Assembly: GCA_958295495.1 (NCBI GenBank)
Contig: OY282352.1
Location: 1,860,001-1,924,000, forward strand
Direction of reading: 5' to 3'
DNA: 64,000 bases
Source of the DNA: an uncultured Latescibacterota bacterium
GTDB taxonomy: Bacteria; Latescibacterota; UBA2968; UBA8231
Shown here: one piece after another, positions 15,390-26,848 of the stretch
Layout of the letters: every line of letters starts with the position of its first letter
Position numbering within the stretch: position 1 is the first letter of the stretch
The notes under the pieces: generated by a model
Seen by the model: the letters and a program-made list of their open reading frames with translations, nothing else
Told to the model about the DNA's origin: nothing
The model's database searches: none
Translations under genes and position numbers: made by a program

Positions 15390-16712
15390 CTACGGCTCAA
15401 GCGTCTGATTCGCTGCACGCTGCAACTCCTCTACCACCTGTTCGACATCCCCGCCTTCAATCGCCTCTACCATCGCCTCTTGAATCAACCGCCGCACTTG
15501 TTGATAGCCTGCCATCGTCGGCTCCGATTTTCCGTAGTCCAACATTCCAAACGCCACTCCATAGTGCGGGTTTTCCTCGAAGTAACTTTCCAGCTCCCGC
15601 GCCGTACTCTTGCGCACTGGAAAGTAGTTGCTTGCCCGCACCCACCGCGCTTGTTGCTCCGGTGCAGTAAACCACTTGAGGAAAAGCCAAGCCGCTAGCT
15701 GTTTTTCGGGCGTACTGGCGCAGACCGACACGCTGGCCCCGTACACGTCAACGACCGGCCTCGAGCCAGTCTGCGGCGGATGGGTTACTCCCCACTCAAA
15801 GGCCAGCCCAGAGTCCTCAATGCCACTCTTGTAAAAGGGCAGCCCAGAGGAAGAATCCTGAGAAAAGAGGATCTGACCGGTGACGAACTCGTTTAGCTCG
15901 GCATCCCGTTCGCCGGCGATGTGTATCGCGCCGTCCTGTGCTAGCTCCTGCATCAGCTCCAGTACCGCTTTAGTTTCTGGCGAGTCCAGCGCATAGGTGG
16001 TGCCGGTCGCATCTACTAGGTCGCCGCCGCGACTGAAAACCATCGCGGCGAATCGGCTGGCGTCAACATCGAGCAAAAAACCCAAGCTGCGCGCCGGGTC
16101 TTCGTTTTTGCTAAAGGGTTGCTCTTTGGCTAGGCGGCACATCGCGGCAAAATCGTCCCAAGTCGCGGGGGGGCCGTCGTAGCCCAGCTCGCGCAACCAA
16201 TCAAAATTGTAGTAGAGCAACTCCATCGAGCGATTCGGCGGGAAGCCAACCTGCACTCCGCTGATGTTGTCCTGCTCCAGAAACGCCTGGACGTAGTCAC
16301 CGCGCTCTTCTGGAGATAATCCCCATTTGGGCGAATCCATATAGGGCGTTATATCCACTATGCCGTCGGCTTGGTAGTAGGCTAGGGCTTGGTTTTGGTA
16401 GGCTACGACCAAGCTGGCGGCCAGCGAACCGCTCTGGATGCCCACGTTCATCTTGTTGTAGATGTCCCCATAACGACCCACGTACTCGCCGCGGACCTCA
16501 ATCCCATAGCGGTTAGTCCGGTTAAAGTCGGCAATCAGGTCTTGCAGGGCCTCTTCGCGCTCGCGGGTGTGTTGATACCAAAAGACGATTTTCTGTCCTT
16601 GTGGATCAAGGGTTTCAAAATTGGTCTGCTGCTCGTAAACGGCCTCTTGCGAGCCGCCACAGGCCCCCAGCAAGGCACACCAAACCAACGTCATCGCACA
16701 TTTCGGTTTCAT
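15390..16712 (-). CDS. Sugar ABC transporter substrate-binding lipoprotein
   Basis: A 440-residue family-1 extracellular solute-binding protein. The start at 16712 gives a lipoprotein signal with lipobox LGAC (CALLGACGGS), and an AAGGA ribosome binding site precedes it; the open frame upstream to 16847 overlaps the permease gene and is not used. The body shows the MalE/UgpB-like pattern (IVFWYQHTREREEALQDLIADFN, WDDFAAMCRLA, WLFLKWFTAPEQQARW). It lies four bases after the permease stop. Ligand is probably an oligosaccharide; with a sulfatase next to it, possibly a sulfated one (inference). Confidence 0.86.
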   Translation of the reverse strand: MKPKCAMTLVWCALLGACGGSQEAVYEQQTNFETLDPQGQKIVFWYQHTREREEALQDLIADFNRTNRYGIEVRGEYVGRYGDIYNKMNVGIQSGSLAASLVVAYQNQALAYYQADGIVDITPYMDSPKWGLSPEERGDYVQAFLEQDNISGVQVGFPPNRSMELLYYNFDWLRELGYDGPPATWDDFAAMCRLAKEQPFSKNEDPARSLGFLLDVDASRFAAMVFSRGGDLVDATGTTYALDSPETKAVLELMQELAQDGAIHIAGERDAELNEFVTGQILFSQDSSSGLPFYKSGIEDSGLAFEWGVTHPPQTGSRPVVDVYGASVSVCASTPEKQLAAWLFLKWFTAPEQQARWVRASNYFPVRKSTARELESYFEENPHYGVAFGMLDYGKSEPTMAGYQQVRRLIQEAMVEAIEGGDVEQVVEELQRAANQTLEP

Positions 16713-16716
16713 CGCT

Positions 16717-17553
16717 TTATCCTTTGAGTCCAGATATGGAAATGCCTTCCGTGAACTCTCGCTGAATAAGAAAATACGCCAAGAGTACGGGAGCGGTCGC
16801 AATGACGGCCCCGGCCATCTGCAGGTGTACCTCGGTCCCGGCCTCACTGGCGAACTGCTGCAAGCCCACTGCGATCGGACGCCAATCCGGCGTATTGGTC
16901 ACTAGCAAGGGCCAAGCCAAGGCGTTCCAGGAACCAATATACGTAAACATGCCGACCGTCAAGAGTGGTGCCCGGCACAGGGGGGCCGCAATTTGAAACA
17001 GAAAGCGCACATGGCCGGCTCCCTCAATCCGGGCCGCATCCCACAGCTCGTTGGGCAGGCCCCGCATAAACTGGCGCAACAGAAAAATGCTAAAAGCACT
17101 AGCCATAAAGGGAATGGTCAGGGCAGGCCAGCTATTGAGCCAAGCAAACGGCGTATTGCGGTGCAGCCAAGTCACGACGAGAAAATTCGGCACGATGGTC
17201 ACGGCCTCGGGGATCATCAGCGTAGCCAAGACGCCGGTAAACACCACATCTCGTCCGCGGAACTGCATCCGCGCCAGCGGGTACGCCGCCATCAGCGAGA
17301 AAAGCAGGGTCCCGCTGACCTGTAGGACAGCGATGATCAACGAATTCTCAAAATAGAGACCGAAATCCGCCTCTTGCCACGCTTCGATATAATTGTCCCA
17401 TTGTACGCGCTCGGGCAGCAAGACCCGCCGTAGCGATTCGCCGCGGCTCATAAAAGAGGCCAAAAGCATCCACGCGAACGGAAAGCTCGCGGCCAGCCCC
17501 CCCAAGCTCAAACCGCAGTAAATCAGCCTAGCTTTGCCGCCCCTAGTCGCCAT
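16717..17553 (-). CDS. Sugar ABC transporter permease, MalG-type
   Basis: A 278-residue inner-membrane permease with six predicted helices. The EAA loop that contacts the ATPase reads ELWDAARIEGAGHVRFLFQIAAPL, close to the consensus. It overlaps the upstream permease gene by 11 bases and is followed at once by the binding-protein gene. The operon encodes no ATPase, as is common for family-1 sugar importers that share one MsmK/UgpC-type ATPase encoded elsewhere. Confidence 0.87.
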   Translation of the reverse strand: MATRGGKARLIYCGLSLGGLAASFPFAWMLLASFMSRGESLRRVLLPERVQWDNYIEAWQEADFGLYFENSLIIAVLQVSGTLLFSLMAAYPLARMQFRGRDVVFTGVLATLMIPEAVTIVPNFLVVTWLHRNTPFAWLNSWPALTIPFMASAFSIFLLRQFMRGLPNELWDAARIEGAGHVRFLFQIAAPLCRAPLLTVGMFTYIGSWNALAWPLLVTNTPDWRPIAVGLQQFASEAGTEVHLQMAGAVIATAPVLLAYFLIQREFTEGISISGLKG

Positions 17554-18682
17554 AAAACACCCGTCTGCCGAGCACCCGGTTTTGCAGCAGCGTCAGTGCC
17601 AAAATCGCGACGAAGAGCACAAAGGCCATCGCAGAGGCATAGCCTGCGTTGTGGTACTCAAAAACTTGGTCGAAAATGGCAATACTAAGCACATCGACCG
17701 AGTCGCGGGCACCCGGAGTCCGCATGATATAAACGTGGTTAAAGGCTTTGAAGGTCCCAATGACGGCCACCATCGACAAAAAGAACAAGGTGGGTGAGAC
17801 TAGGGGTAGGGTAATGTGGCGGAAGACTTGCCACTCGCCAGCGCCGTCCATCTCGGCGGCCTCATAGTATTGCTTGGGGATAGCACTGAGACCAGCCAGT
17901 AAAATGACCGTGTCGTAGCCGACATAGACCCAAATGTTGTAGAGGATGATTGAGGTCAGAGCTAGGCTCGGGAAAAAGCTGTCCACCCACGCGGGGTACG
18001 AAGCAAAACCGGCCCCTTGTAGTAACAGGGCTACGACGGATTTGCTCTCGTAGAGCCAGCGCTGACTCTCCAACCCCCAAAAGCTCCAGAAGCGGTTGGC
18101 CAGCGAGGAAGGGTGGGGGCTAAAGATGGTGCGGAAAACCACGGCTGAGGCGATGATCGGCGTGACATAAGGCAGAAAGAACAGCGTGCGAAACGCACCT
18201 CTAGCCCGTACGACCTTGAAGAGCAAATACGCCAATCCGGTGGCCAAGCCCAGTTGGCACGGGATCGTCCCAACCGCGTAGAAAAACGTGACCTTGAAGC
18301 CGTTGTACAGCGCCGGATCGCCCGTCTCAACCAGGCCACCCAAGCCCTGAACCGACCCCAACCAAAGCCCCGACAGTGCGACTGCCCCCCAAGCGATGCA
18401 GACATAAAGGGGACGCAGACCGCGCTTGGATAAAGTGGCGCGGAGGCGATAGGCGGCCCAGACGAGGCCGATCCCGGCGACGAAGGGCAGCAAGTACTGC
18501 GCGTCGCCCAAGGCGCGGACATAGTGGTCGAATCCAACTACCGCTTCCTTCTTGATCCGCCACTTGTGCAAGCTGACGTACAGGGCATAGCCAATAGGGA
18601 AGAGTCCAAACGCGCCCAGCACGACAAGTGCCGGCGCGAGGAGGCCCCAAGCAAGCTGTTGTTCTCTGCTGCGAGTACTCAT
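17543..18682 (-). CDS. Sugar ABC transporter permease, MalF/UgpA-type
   Basis: A 379-residue permease, the first gene of the importer operon. The C-terminal 200 residues hold the transport domain with EAA loop PKQYYEAAEMDGAGEWQVFR. Between the first helix and the core there is an insert of about 60-70 residues with two hydrophobic stretches (around 70-115), making it longer than typical UgpA (about 295) and reminiscent of the MalF insertion. It pairs with the MalG-type subunit just downstream. Confidence 0.85.
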   Translation of the reverse strand: MSTRSREQQLAWGLLAPALVVLGAFGLFPIGYALYVSLHKWRIKKEAVVGFDHYVRALGDAQYLLPFVAGIGLVWAAYRLRATLSKRGLRPLYVCIAWGAVALSGLWLGSVQGLGGLVETGDPALYNGFKVTFFYAVGTIPCQLGLATGLAYLLFKVVRARGAFRTLFFLPYVTPIIASAVVFRTIFSPHPSSLANRFWSFWGLESQRWLYESKSVVALLLQGAGFASYPAWVDSFFPSLALTSIILYNIWVYVGYDTVILLAGLSAIPKQYYEAAEMDGAGEWQVFRHITLPLVSPTLFFLSMVAVIGTFKAFNHVYIMRTPGARDSVDVLSIAIFDQVFEYHNAGYASAMAFVLFVAILALTLLQNRVLGRRVFYGD

Positions 18683-18762
18683 CGGCGTGAGATAATGCTG
18701 AGGAGAGAGGCGTAATGCGGGGAGAATGCGACCTCATCCCGATTCTCGGCAGGATGGGGGCC

Positions 18763-18800
18763 AAAAGAAGAAGGCTCCTGAAGCGTTCCCTTCAGGAGCC
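18763..18800 (-). terminator. Rho-independent terminator of the tRNA transcript
   Basis: A perfect 10-bp hairpin (GGCTCCTGAA at 18773-18782 with TTCAGGAGCC at 18791-18800, 8-base loop) is followed on the minus strand by a T-rich run TTCTTCTTTT. It starts six bases after the CCA end of tRNA-Gln, so it closes the tRNA array. Confidence 0.85.
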
Positions 18801-18805
18801 GATAT

Positions 18806-18881
18806 TGGCTGCCCCCCTAGGGCTCGAACCTAGAACCTCCTGATCCAGAGTCAGGCGCACTTCCAATTGTGCTAGAGGGCA
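18806..18881 (-). tRNA. tRNA-Gln (anticodon CTG)
   Basis: Minus strand folds as a cloverleaf: acceptor TGCCCTC / GGGGGCA, anticodon stem CCTGA / TCAGG with loop CTCTGGA (anticodon CTG), T stem CTAGG / CCTAG with TTCGAGC loop. The discriminator is G and CCA is encoded (18806-18808). It is the third gene of the tRNA cluster. Confidence 0.93.
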
Positions 18882-18893
18882 ACTAACACAAAT

Positions 18894-18987
<94 letters not shown>

Positions 18988-19064
18988 GCGACCACTGCAA
19001 AATAAACTTCTGACGTACTCCCACCGCTGAAAAGGATGGTATATGGCGGCATCAAATGGTAAAC

Positions 19065-19151
19065 TGGCGGAGGGTGAGGGACTCGAACCCTCAAGGGCGT
19101 GAGCCCGGCGGTTTTCAAGACCGCTGCCTTACCAATTAGGTCTAACCCTCC
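19065..19151 (-). tRNA. tRNA-Ser (anticodon TGA)
   Basis: Acceptor GGAGGGT with 3' partner ACCCTCC, anticodon stem GCGGT / ACCGC around CTTGAAA (anticodon TGA), a long variable arm CGGGCTCACGCCC, T arm GAGGG / CCCTC, discriminator G and encoded CCA. First gene of the cluster, 13 bases after the predicted transcription start. Confidence 0.92.
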
Positions 19152-19170
19152 TTTTCTCAGCAAGGAGAGA

Positions 19171-19199
19171 AATATACATGAGGCCCTATCTTAGGTCAA
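19171..19199 (-). promoter_or_regulatory. Sigma70 promoter of the three-tRNA transcript
   Basis: On the minus strand TTGACC (19194-19199), a 17-base spacer and TATATT (19171-19176) form a strong promoter. The -35 box overlaps the stop codon of gyrA (19196-19198). Transcription would begin near 19164 and run through the three tRNAs to the terminator at 18763-18800. Confidence 0.7.
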
Positions 19200-21697
19200 C
19201 CCGATACCTTCTCATCGGCCGCGCCGTTTTCCCAGCTAGCCTCTTCCTCGCTGACAGGCAGCGGGGCCATGTCAATAACTCGGTCGCCCTCGTCCAGACT
19301 GATCACCCGGACTCCTTGGGTATTGCGCCCAATGGTGGATAGCCCTTGTACGGGAATGCGGATCATAATACCGTTTTGGGTTACCACCATGACTTCCTCT
19401 TCGGCTTGGATCTCCCTACAGGCCACTACGGGGCCGTTGCGTGAGGTGGTCTTGATGTCGATGACTCCCCGGCCAGCGCGGTGCTTGCTGGGGTACTCGG
19501 CTTGGCTAGTGCGCTTGCCATAGCCGTTTTCGCAGATGGTTAGCAAGGTGCTGCTTTCGCGCACTACGACCATGTCCACCACTTCGTCCCCTTGGCGTAA
19601 GCTAATGCCCTTAACGCCAGTAGAAACCCGGCCCATAGAGCGGACTTCGCTTTCACTAAAGCGCATGGCTTGACCGTTGCGCGTCAACAGGGAAATGTCC
19701 TGCTGTCCGTCGGTGATGGCCGCCCCAATCAGGTCGTCGTCGTCTTGGATCTTCAGGGCTATGATCCCGTCGCGGCGGATGTTCTGGTAGGCCGAGAGCC
19801 TTGTCTTCTTGACAATGCCGTTGCGCGTAGCCGTGAACAAGTACCGGTCGTCGGAGAATTCTTGGACTGGTACGATGGCGCATATCTGGTCGTCTTGGCC
19901 AAGCGGCAATAAGTTGGCTATCGAGCGCCCCTGAGCCGTGCGGTCTCCTTCGGGTATGCGAAATACTTTGAGCCAATAACATTTGCCCTTGGCAGTCAAG
20001 AACATAATATAGGAATGGGTCGAAGCCACGAAGAGGTGTTCGACGAAGTCCTCCTCCTTAGTTTTCATACCCGTCACCCCACGCCCGCCGCGATTCTGTA
20101 CTCGGTAGGCCCTAGGGGGTAGGCGCTTGATATAGCCACTGCGCGAGATGGTGACTACCATGTCCTCTTCGGCGATCAAATCCTCAATGTCGAATTCCTC
20201 GGAAGCATAAACGATCTCGGTGCGGCGCTCGTCGCCGAAGCGTTCGGTGATCTCATCAATCTCGTCCTTGATGATCTGCATCTGCCGCTCTTGGCTGGCG
20301 AGGATACCCCTCTGGTCCTCAATCGTCGTTATCAATTCCCTGTACTCGGCCTCAATTTTATTGCGCTCCAAGCCCGTCAAGCGCTGCAAAGGCATGCTTA
20401 GGATGGCTTGGACCTGCCGCTCGCTCAACTCGAATTGCACTCCAGTCTCCTTGGGGCGGATGCAAGCCAAGCGGTCATGAGCATCCGCCGGACTCGACGA
20501 GCGGCGGATGGTCTCAATCACCAAGTCAATGTGGTCTAAGGCGATGCGCAGGCCTTCTAGGATGTGCGCCCGAGCTTCGGCTTTCTCCAAGTCGAATTGT
20601 GTGCGGCGCACGATCACGTCATGGCGGTGATCAATGTAGTGCTGCAGCATCTGCTTAAGGTTGAGCGTTTCAGGGCGGCCATTGACAATGGCCAACATCA
20701 TTACCCCGTAGGTAGTCTGCAACATGCTGTGGCTATAGAGCTGGTTGAGCACGACTTCGGCTTGGGCTTCTCTCTTGCATTCAAATACGATGCGCAGACC
20801 CTTGCGGCCCGATTCGTCGCGAATGTTGGCAAGTCCGTCGATGGTTTTGTCGCGCACCAAATCGGCGATTTTCTCTAATAGGCTAGCCTTGTTTACTAAG
20901 AAGGGGATTTCGGTGACGACGATGTTCTCGCGACCGTTCTTGAGGGTTTCAATATCCGCCCGAGCTCTGATGTAGATCAGCCCCCTACCCGTTGCGTAGG
21001 CCTGCTGTACTCCGCTCATGCCGTAGATGATTCCGCCGGTGGGAAAATCTGGGGCTTTGACATGCTCAAGCAACTCGGCAATGGAAATCTCGGGATGATC
21101 TATCAGCGCCTTGAGACCACTGGCGACTTCCCGCAAGTTGTGCGGTGGGACCTTGGTAGCCATGCCGACGGCAATGCCCATTGAGCCGTTGCATAGCAAG
21201 TTGGGAAACCTAGACGGCAAAACCAGAGGCTCCTGCTGAGTCTCGTCGTAGTTGCTGGCGAACTCCACGGTGTTCTTGTCGAGATCCGCTAGAAGCTCCA
21301 TCGCCGGCCAACTCAACCTCGCCTCCGTGTAGCGCATGGCTGCCGGAGGGTAGCCGTCAATTGAACCGAAGTTGCCTTGGCCTTGGACCAGCGGATAGCG
21401 CAAGCGAAAGCTCTGCGCCATATGCACCAGCGTCGGATAGACAATGCCTTCGCCGTGCGGGTGGTAGTTGCCAGAGGTGTCGCCGGCGATTTTGGCGCAT
21501 TTGCGGTAGCCGCGATTGGGAAAAAGGCTCAAATCGTTCATCGCTACCAAGATGCGGCGTTGGGACGGCTTGAGACCATCGCGGACATCGGGTAGGGCAC
21601 GCGACAGGATGAAGCTCATTGAATAGTCGAGGAAGGAGGTTTTGAGCTCCTCCTCAATTTTGACTCGAATGACCCGGCTTTCTTGCTGTTCGAGCAT
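19196..21697 (-). CDS. gyrA: DNA gyrase subunit A
   Basis: The 833-residue breakage-reunion subunit introduces negative supercoils together with GyrB. The catalytic tyrosine lies in [10 protein letters not shown] (Tyr123), the N-terminal core is complete, and the C-terminal pinwheel has a GyrA box [10 protein letters not shown] near residue 545, supporting gyrase rather than topoisomerase IV. The quinolone-determining stretch reads [13 protein letters not shown]: the E. coli Ser83 position is Gly84 and the Asp87 position is Pro88. It lies 30 bases after gyrB in the dnaA-dnaN-recF-dciA-gyrB-gyrA order. Confidence 0.96.
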   Translation of the reverse strand: MLEQQESRVIRVKIEEELKTSFLDYSMSFILSRALPDVRDGLKPSQRRILVAMNDLSLFPNRGYRKCAKIAGDTSGNYHPHGEGIVYPTLVHMAQSFRLRYPLVQGQGNFGSIDGYPPAAMRYTEARLSWPAMELLADLDKNTVEFASNYDETQQEPLVLPSRFPNLLCNGSMGIAVGMATKVPPHNLREVASGLKALIDHPEISIAELLEHVKAPDFPTGGIIYGMSGVQQAYATGRGLIYIRARADIETLKNGRENIVVTEIPFLVNKASLLEKIADLVRDKTIDGLANIRDESGRKGLRIVFECKREAQAEVVLNQLYSHSMLQTTYGVMMLAIVNGRPETLNLKQMLQHYIDHRHDVIVRRTQFDLEKAEARAHILEGLRIALDHIDLVIETIRRSSSPADAHDRLACIRPKETGVQFELSERQVQAILSMPLQRLTGLERNKIEAEYRELITTIEDQRGILASQERQMQIIKDEIDEITERFGDERRTEIVYASEEFDIEDLIAEEDMVVTISRSGYIKRLPPRAYRVQNRGGRGVTGMKTKEEDFVEHLFVASTHSYIMFLTAKGKCYWLKVFRIPEGDRTAQGRSIANLLPLGQDDQICAIVPVQEFSDDRYLFTATRNGIVKKTRLSAYQNIRRDGIIALKIQDDDDLIGAAITDGQQDISLLTRNGQAMRFSESEVRSMGRVSTGVKGISLRQGDEVVDMVVVRESSTLLTICENGYGKRTSQAEYPSKHRAGRGVIDIKTTSRNGPVVACREIQAEEEVMVVTQNGIMIRIPVQGLSTIGRNTQGVRVISLDEGDRVIDMAPLPVSEEEASWENGAADEKVSG

Positions 21698-21727
21698 TAA
21701 TTAAATCCTAAGCTTTAGCTTTGCAGT

Positions 21728-24019
<2,292 letters not shown>

Positions 24020-24045
<26 letters not shown>

Positions 24046-25108
24046 AACGGGCTGCCTGCCTTGTATTAGGCTCTTGGGGGCTCGTCGCTATGACCTGTTC
24101 AAATTCACCAACTATGACCAATAGTTCTCCTATCCGGCCAGAGTCCAACTCTGAAAAGGCATCGTCCAAGAGCAGTACGGGTTGCCGACCCGTTTGCTCC
24201 TCCATGTAGCGGGCCTCAGCCAGCTTCCACGATATGAGTACTGTTCTTAGCTGCCCCTCGGAGGCATAGATGTCGGCCTGTTCCTTGTCCAATGTGAATT
24301 TCAAATCGTCGCGGTGTGGCCCACAGAGCGTATGTCCTATTTGAGCCTCCTGTTCCCTGCGGCGACTAAGTGATCCGCGCAATTCGACTCTAAAGGCTTC
24401 CAAGTCTTGCTCCTTAGTCCCCTGATAGACAACGCCTGCCTCTTCGCCCGCCAAGGCGAAGCGACCGTAATAGCGGGCAAAGGGCGCACTCAACTTATTC
24501 AGCGCGTCCAAGCGATGGAGTCGGAGCTGGGCACCCAAATCCACTAGCTGAGCATTCCATGGTTCCATTACTTGACTGTCGACGAGCCCGTGACTCGACT
24601 TTTTTGCGGTGCGCAACAAGTGGTTTCGCTGGGCTAACACACGATAATAGCGCTGCATATATCGCAAGTACGCTACGCTAGACTGCGCGATAAGTATGTC
24701 GAGGAGCCGCCTTCGCTGGGCTGGGAAGCGCAGTACCAGCGATACGTCTTCAGGAGAGAAGTGAACTGTGCGGAAGGTCCCCAGCAACTCCGATACTCGG
24801 GGCAAAGAACTGGCATCAACAAATGCCTTCTTGCCTTCCTTTTTGCTGTAAAAGACGCGTAATTGCTGATCGCGGCGACCATCAGTACACAAGGCTCGGA
24901 TATCAAAGAAGTCCTCGCCGTGCGGCACGACGTGTCGATCCTTGGCCCCGCGCACTGACTTACCGATAGATAGGTAGGAGATCGCTTCTAGAATATTGCT
25001 TTTACCGCGGCCGTTTGGACCAAAAATCAGCACGTGATCTGCTGCAAAGCTCAAGCGAATCGCGGCAAAATTGCGGAAGGGTCTAAGCGTTAACTCACGG
25101 ATCCGCAC
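24020..25108 (-). CDS. recF: DNA replication and repair protein RecF
   Basis: A 362-residue SMC-like ATPase that loads RecA at gaps with RecO and RecR. Walker A is GPNGRGKSN near residue 30, the signature region includes LCGPHRDDLKF, and Walker B is PVLLLDDAFSELD. The position 14 bases downstream of dnaN is canonical. The last bases overlap dciA. Confidence 0.94.
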
Positions 25109-25122
25109 TACTTCTGCTTACC

Positions 25123-26286
25123 TCATCCTGTCGGCCGCAAGGGCATTAGCAAGCAGAAGTAGTCCTCACCTTCCTTTTGTTCTATCGGTCGCAACAGAGC
25201 TGCTGTGACGTGGTCATTGAGCTCGAAACAAACCTCGGGCGCGTCCATTCTGCGCAGTATATCCATCAGATACTGGGCGTTGTAGCCAACCTCTATCTCT
25301 TCAGAGGCGTATTGGGCCGGCACAACCTCCCTCGCTTCGCCACCAATTTCGGGGCTAGCGGCCGATAGCTCCACTTGGCCACTGTTTAGCTTAAAACGCA
25401 CTTGACGCGTATAGGAACTAGAGAGGATGGATACCCGGCGTACGGCCGGCAGAAGATTTTCGCTAGCTATTCTTAGTTCTTTTTGATTGTTTTGAGGAAT
25501 AACTTGGGCATAATTGACATAAGGTCCCTCGATCAGACGCGACAGCAAATGCGTATGTCCTATATCAAACAGTATTTGCGTCTCGCCTAGCGTGACGTCG
25601 ACCGGTCCCTTATGGCTACCCAGCAATTTGACGATCTGATTCAACGCTTGGGGGGGGACGATGACCGCGGTCTCTTGGTCGCTCTGTACCTGATCCTGCA
25701 AATCTATGGCTAGTCTGTAACGGGCTAAGCGCGACCCGTCGGTAGCCACCATCTCCATTCCCTGAGCATCGATGCGCCAGAGCACCCCGTTGAACACTGG
25801 TCGCGTATCATCCCCGGAGACGGCAAAGGCTGTCTTGTTGATCATGCCTACTAGAACATGGGTATCAGCTTCATCTTCCCCTAAACTCAGGCTTACGCCG
25901 TCAAGTGCTGTCGGCATACTGGGAAACTCTTCAGCCTCCATTCCCGATAGGCTATACGCTCCTTCGCTGCTCTCGGCGTCCCCGAGCCGCCCTGAGAGCT
26001 TGAGTCGCTCGTCCTGCACCTCAATACTCAGTTCCGCCTCAGGCCATTCTCGGGTGATTTCTGCCAGCTTGCGGGCCGAAACAGTCGTCCTACCATTCTC
26101 TTCTATTATAGCAGGGACTTGAGTCCGGATGGACAAATCTAAATTCGTCGCAGATAAAAATAGGGTTTTCTCATTGGCTTCAAGAAGGATATTAGCCAAC
26201 ACCGGTAGCGAGGGCTTTGAAGATACGGCTTCTAGTACAGTATCAATGCCCTGCCATAACTCATTGCGATTTACTCTTAACTTCAT
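25123..26286 (-). CDS. dnaN: DNA polymerase III sliding clamp, beta subunit
   Basis: The 387-residue processivity clamp, within normal length. Recognisable are the N-terminal LPVLANILLEA, FAVSGDDTRPVFNGVLW in the second domain with ATDGSRLARYRLAI, and the C-terminal LLMPLRPTG, the usual conserved end. It begins directly beside the origin gap and is followed by recF at a spacing of 14 bases. Confidence 0.96.
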   Translation of the reverse strand: MKLRVNRNELWQGIDTVLEAVSSKPSLPVLANILLEANEKTLFLSATNLDLSIRTQVPAIIEENGRTTVSARKLAEITREWPEAELSIEVQDERLKLSGRLGDAESSEGAYSLSGMEAEEFPSMPTALDGVSLSLGEDEADTHVLVGMINKTAFAVSGDDTRPVFNGVLWRIDAQGMEMVATDGSRLARYRLAIDLQDQVQSDQETAVIVPPQALNQIVKLLGSHKGPVDVTLGETQILFDIGHTHLLSRLIEGPYVNYAQVIPQNNQKELRIASENLLPAVRRVSILSSSYTRQVRFKLNSGQVELSAASPEIGGEAREVVPAQYASEEIEVGYNAQYLMDILRRMDAPEVCFELNDHVTAALLRPIEQKEGEDYFCLLMPLRPTG

Positions 26287-26848
26287 AAAGCTTCTCGGAT
26301 TATCCTTCTGAACACTGTAAAGACTTAAAAGACTTAAAAGACTTAGATAAACTTAGCTTTTATACCTATTTATGTCAAGTTCTATTATATAGTGTCTCAT
26401 TTTTGAGATAGGGGAACATGTGAGTAGGTGTGTATAAAAAAATTAAAAGGTGTGTATGTGTATGAGACGGTAATCCACATCGGCCTTTTTACTATAACTA
26501 CACTTTTTTTTGTTCTTTTATTTTTAAGGTTCTAGTTGTGCTGTGGATATGTGGATAACTGTCTTAGGGATTTATCTATAAGATAGAAAACATGTTGTTA
26601 ATAAGATGTTTATAAATAAGAGGGATGATTTGGCCGCAGGAGATTGTCTGTGGATTGTGGAGTGGAAAACTTGAGTTTTTCACAGACAGAAGATTAAAAA
26701 CGACTGTTTTCTTTTTTTATAAACTTATCCACACTGAATCAATACTTAGACGGGGATAGATGTTAATAGTTTTCCACTGCCAAATAGACACTATGGTACT
26801 GAAAAATACAGACTAAGAGGCCTAAGGTATGGGGGTTGGACTTAGGGC
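26287..26848. other. oriC: Chromosomal replication origin candidate (dnaA-dnaN gap)
   Basis: This 562-base AT-rich gap holds a perfect DnaA box TTATCCACA at 26725-26733 and its inverse TGTGGATAA at 26550-26558. One-mismatch boxes lie directly next to the latter (TGTGGATAT, 26542-26550) and at 26471-26479 (TAATCCACA). A T-rich stretch at about 26500-26530 could be the unwinding element. Close to dnaN are 9-base tandem GACTTAAAA units (26322-26345). No gene is present. Gene context (dnaA, dnaN, recF, gyrB, gyrA) makes this the main origin candidate. Confidence 0.75.
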
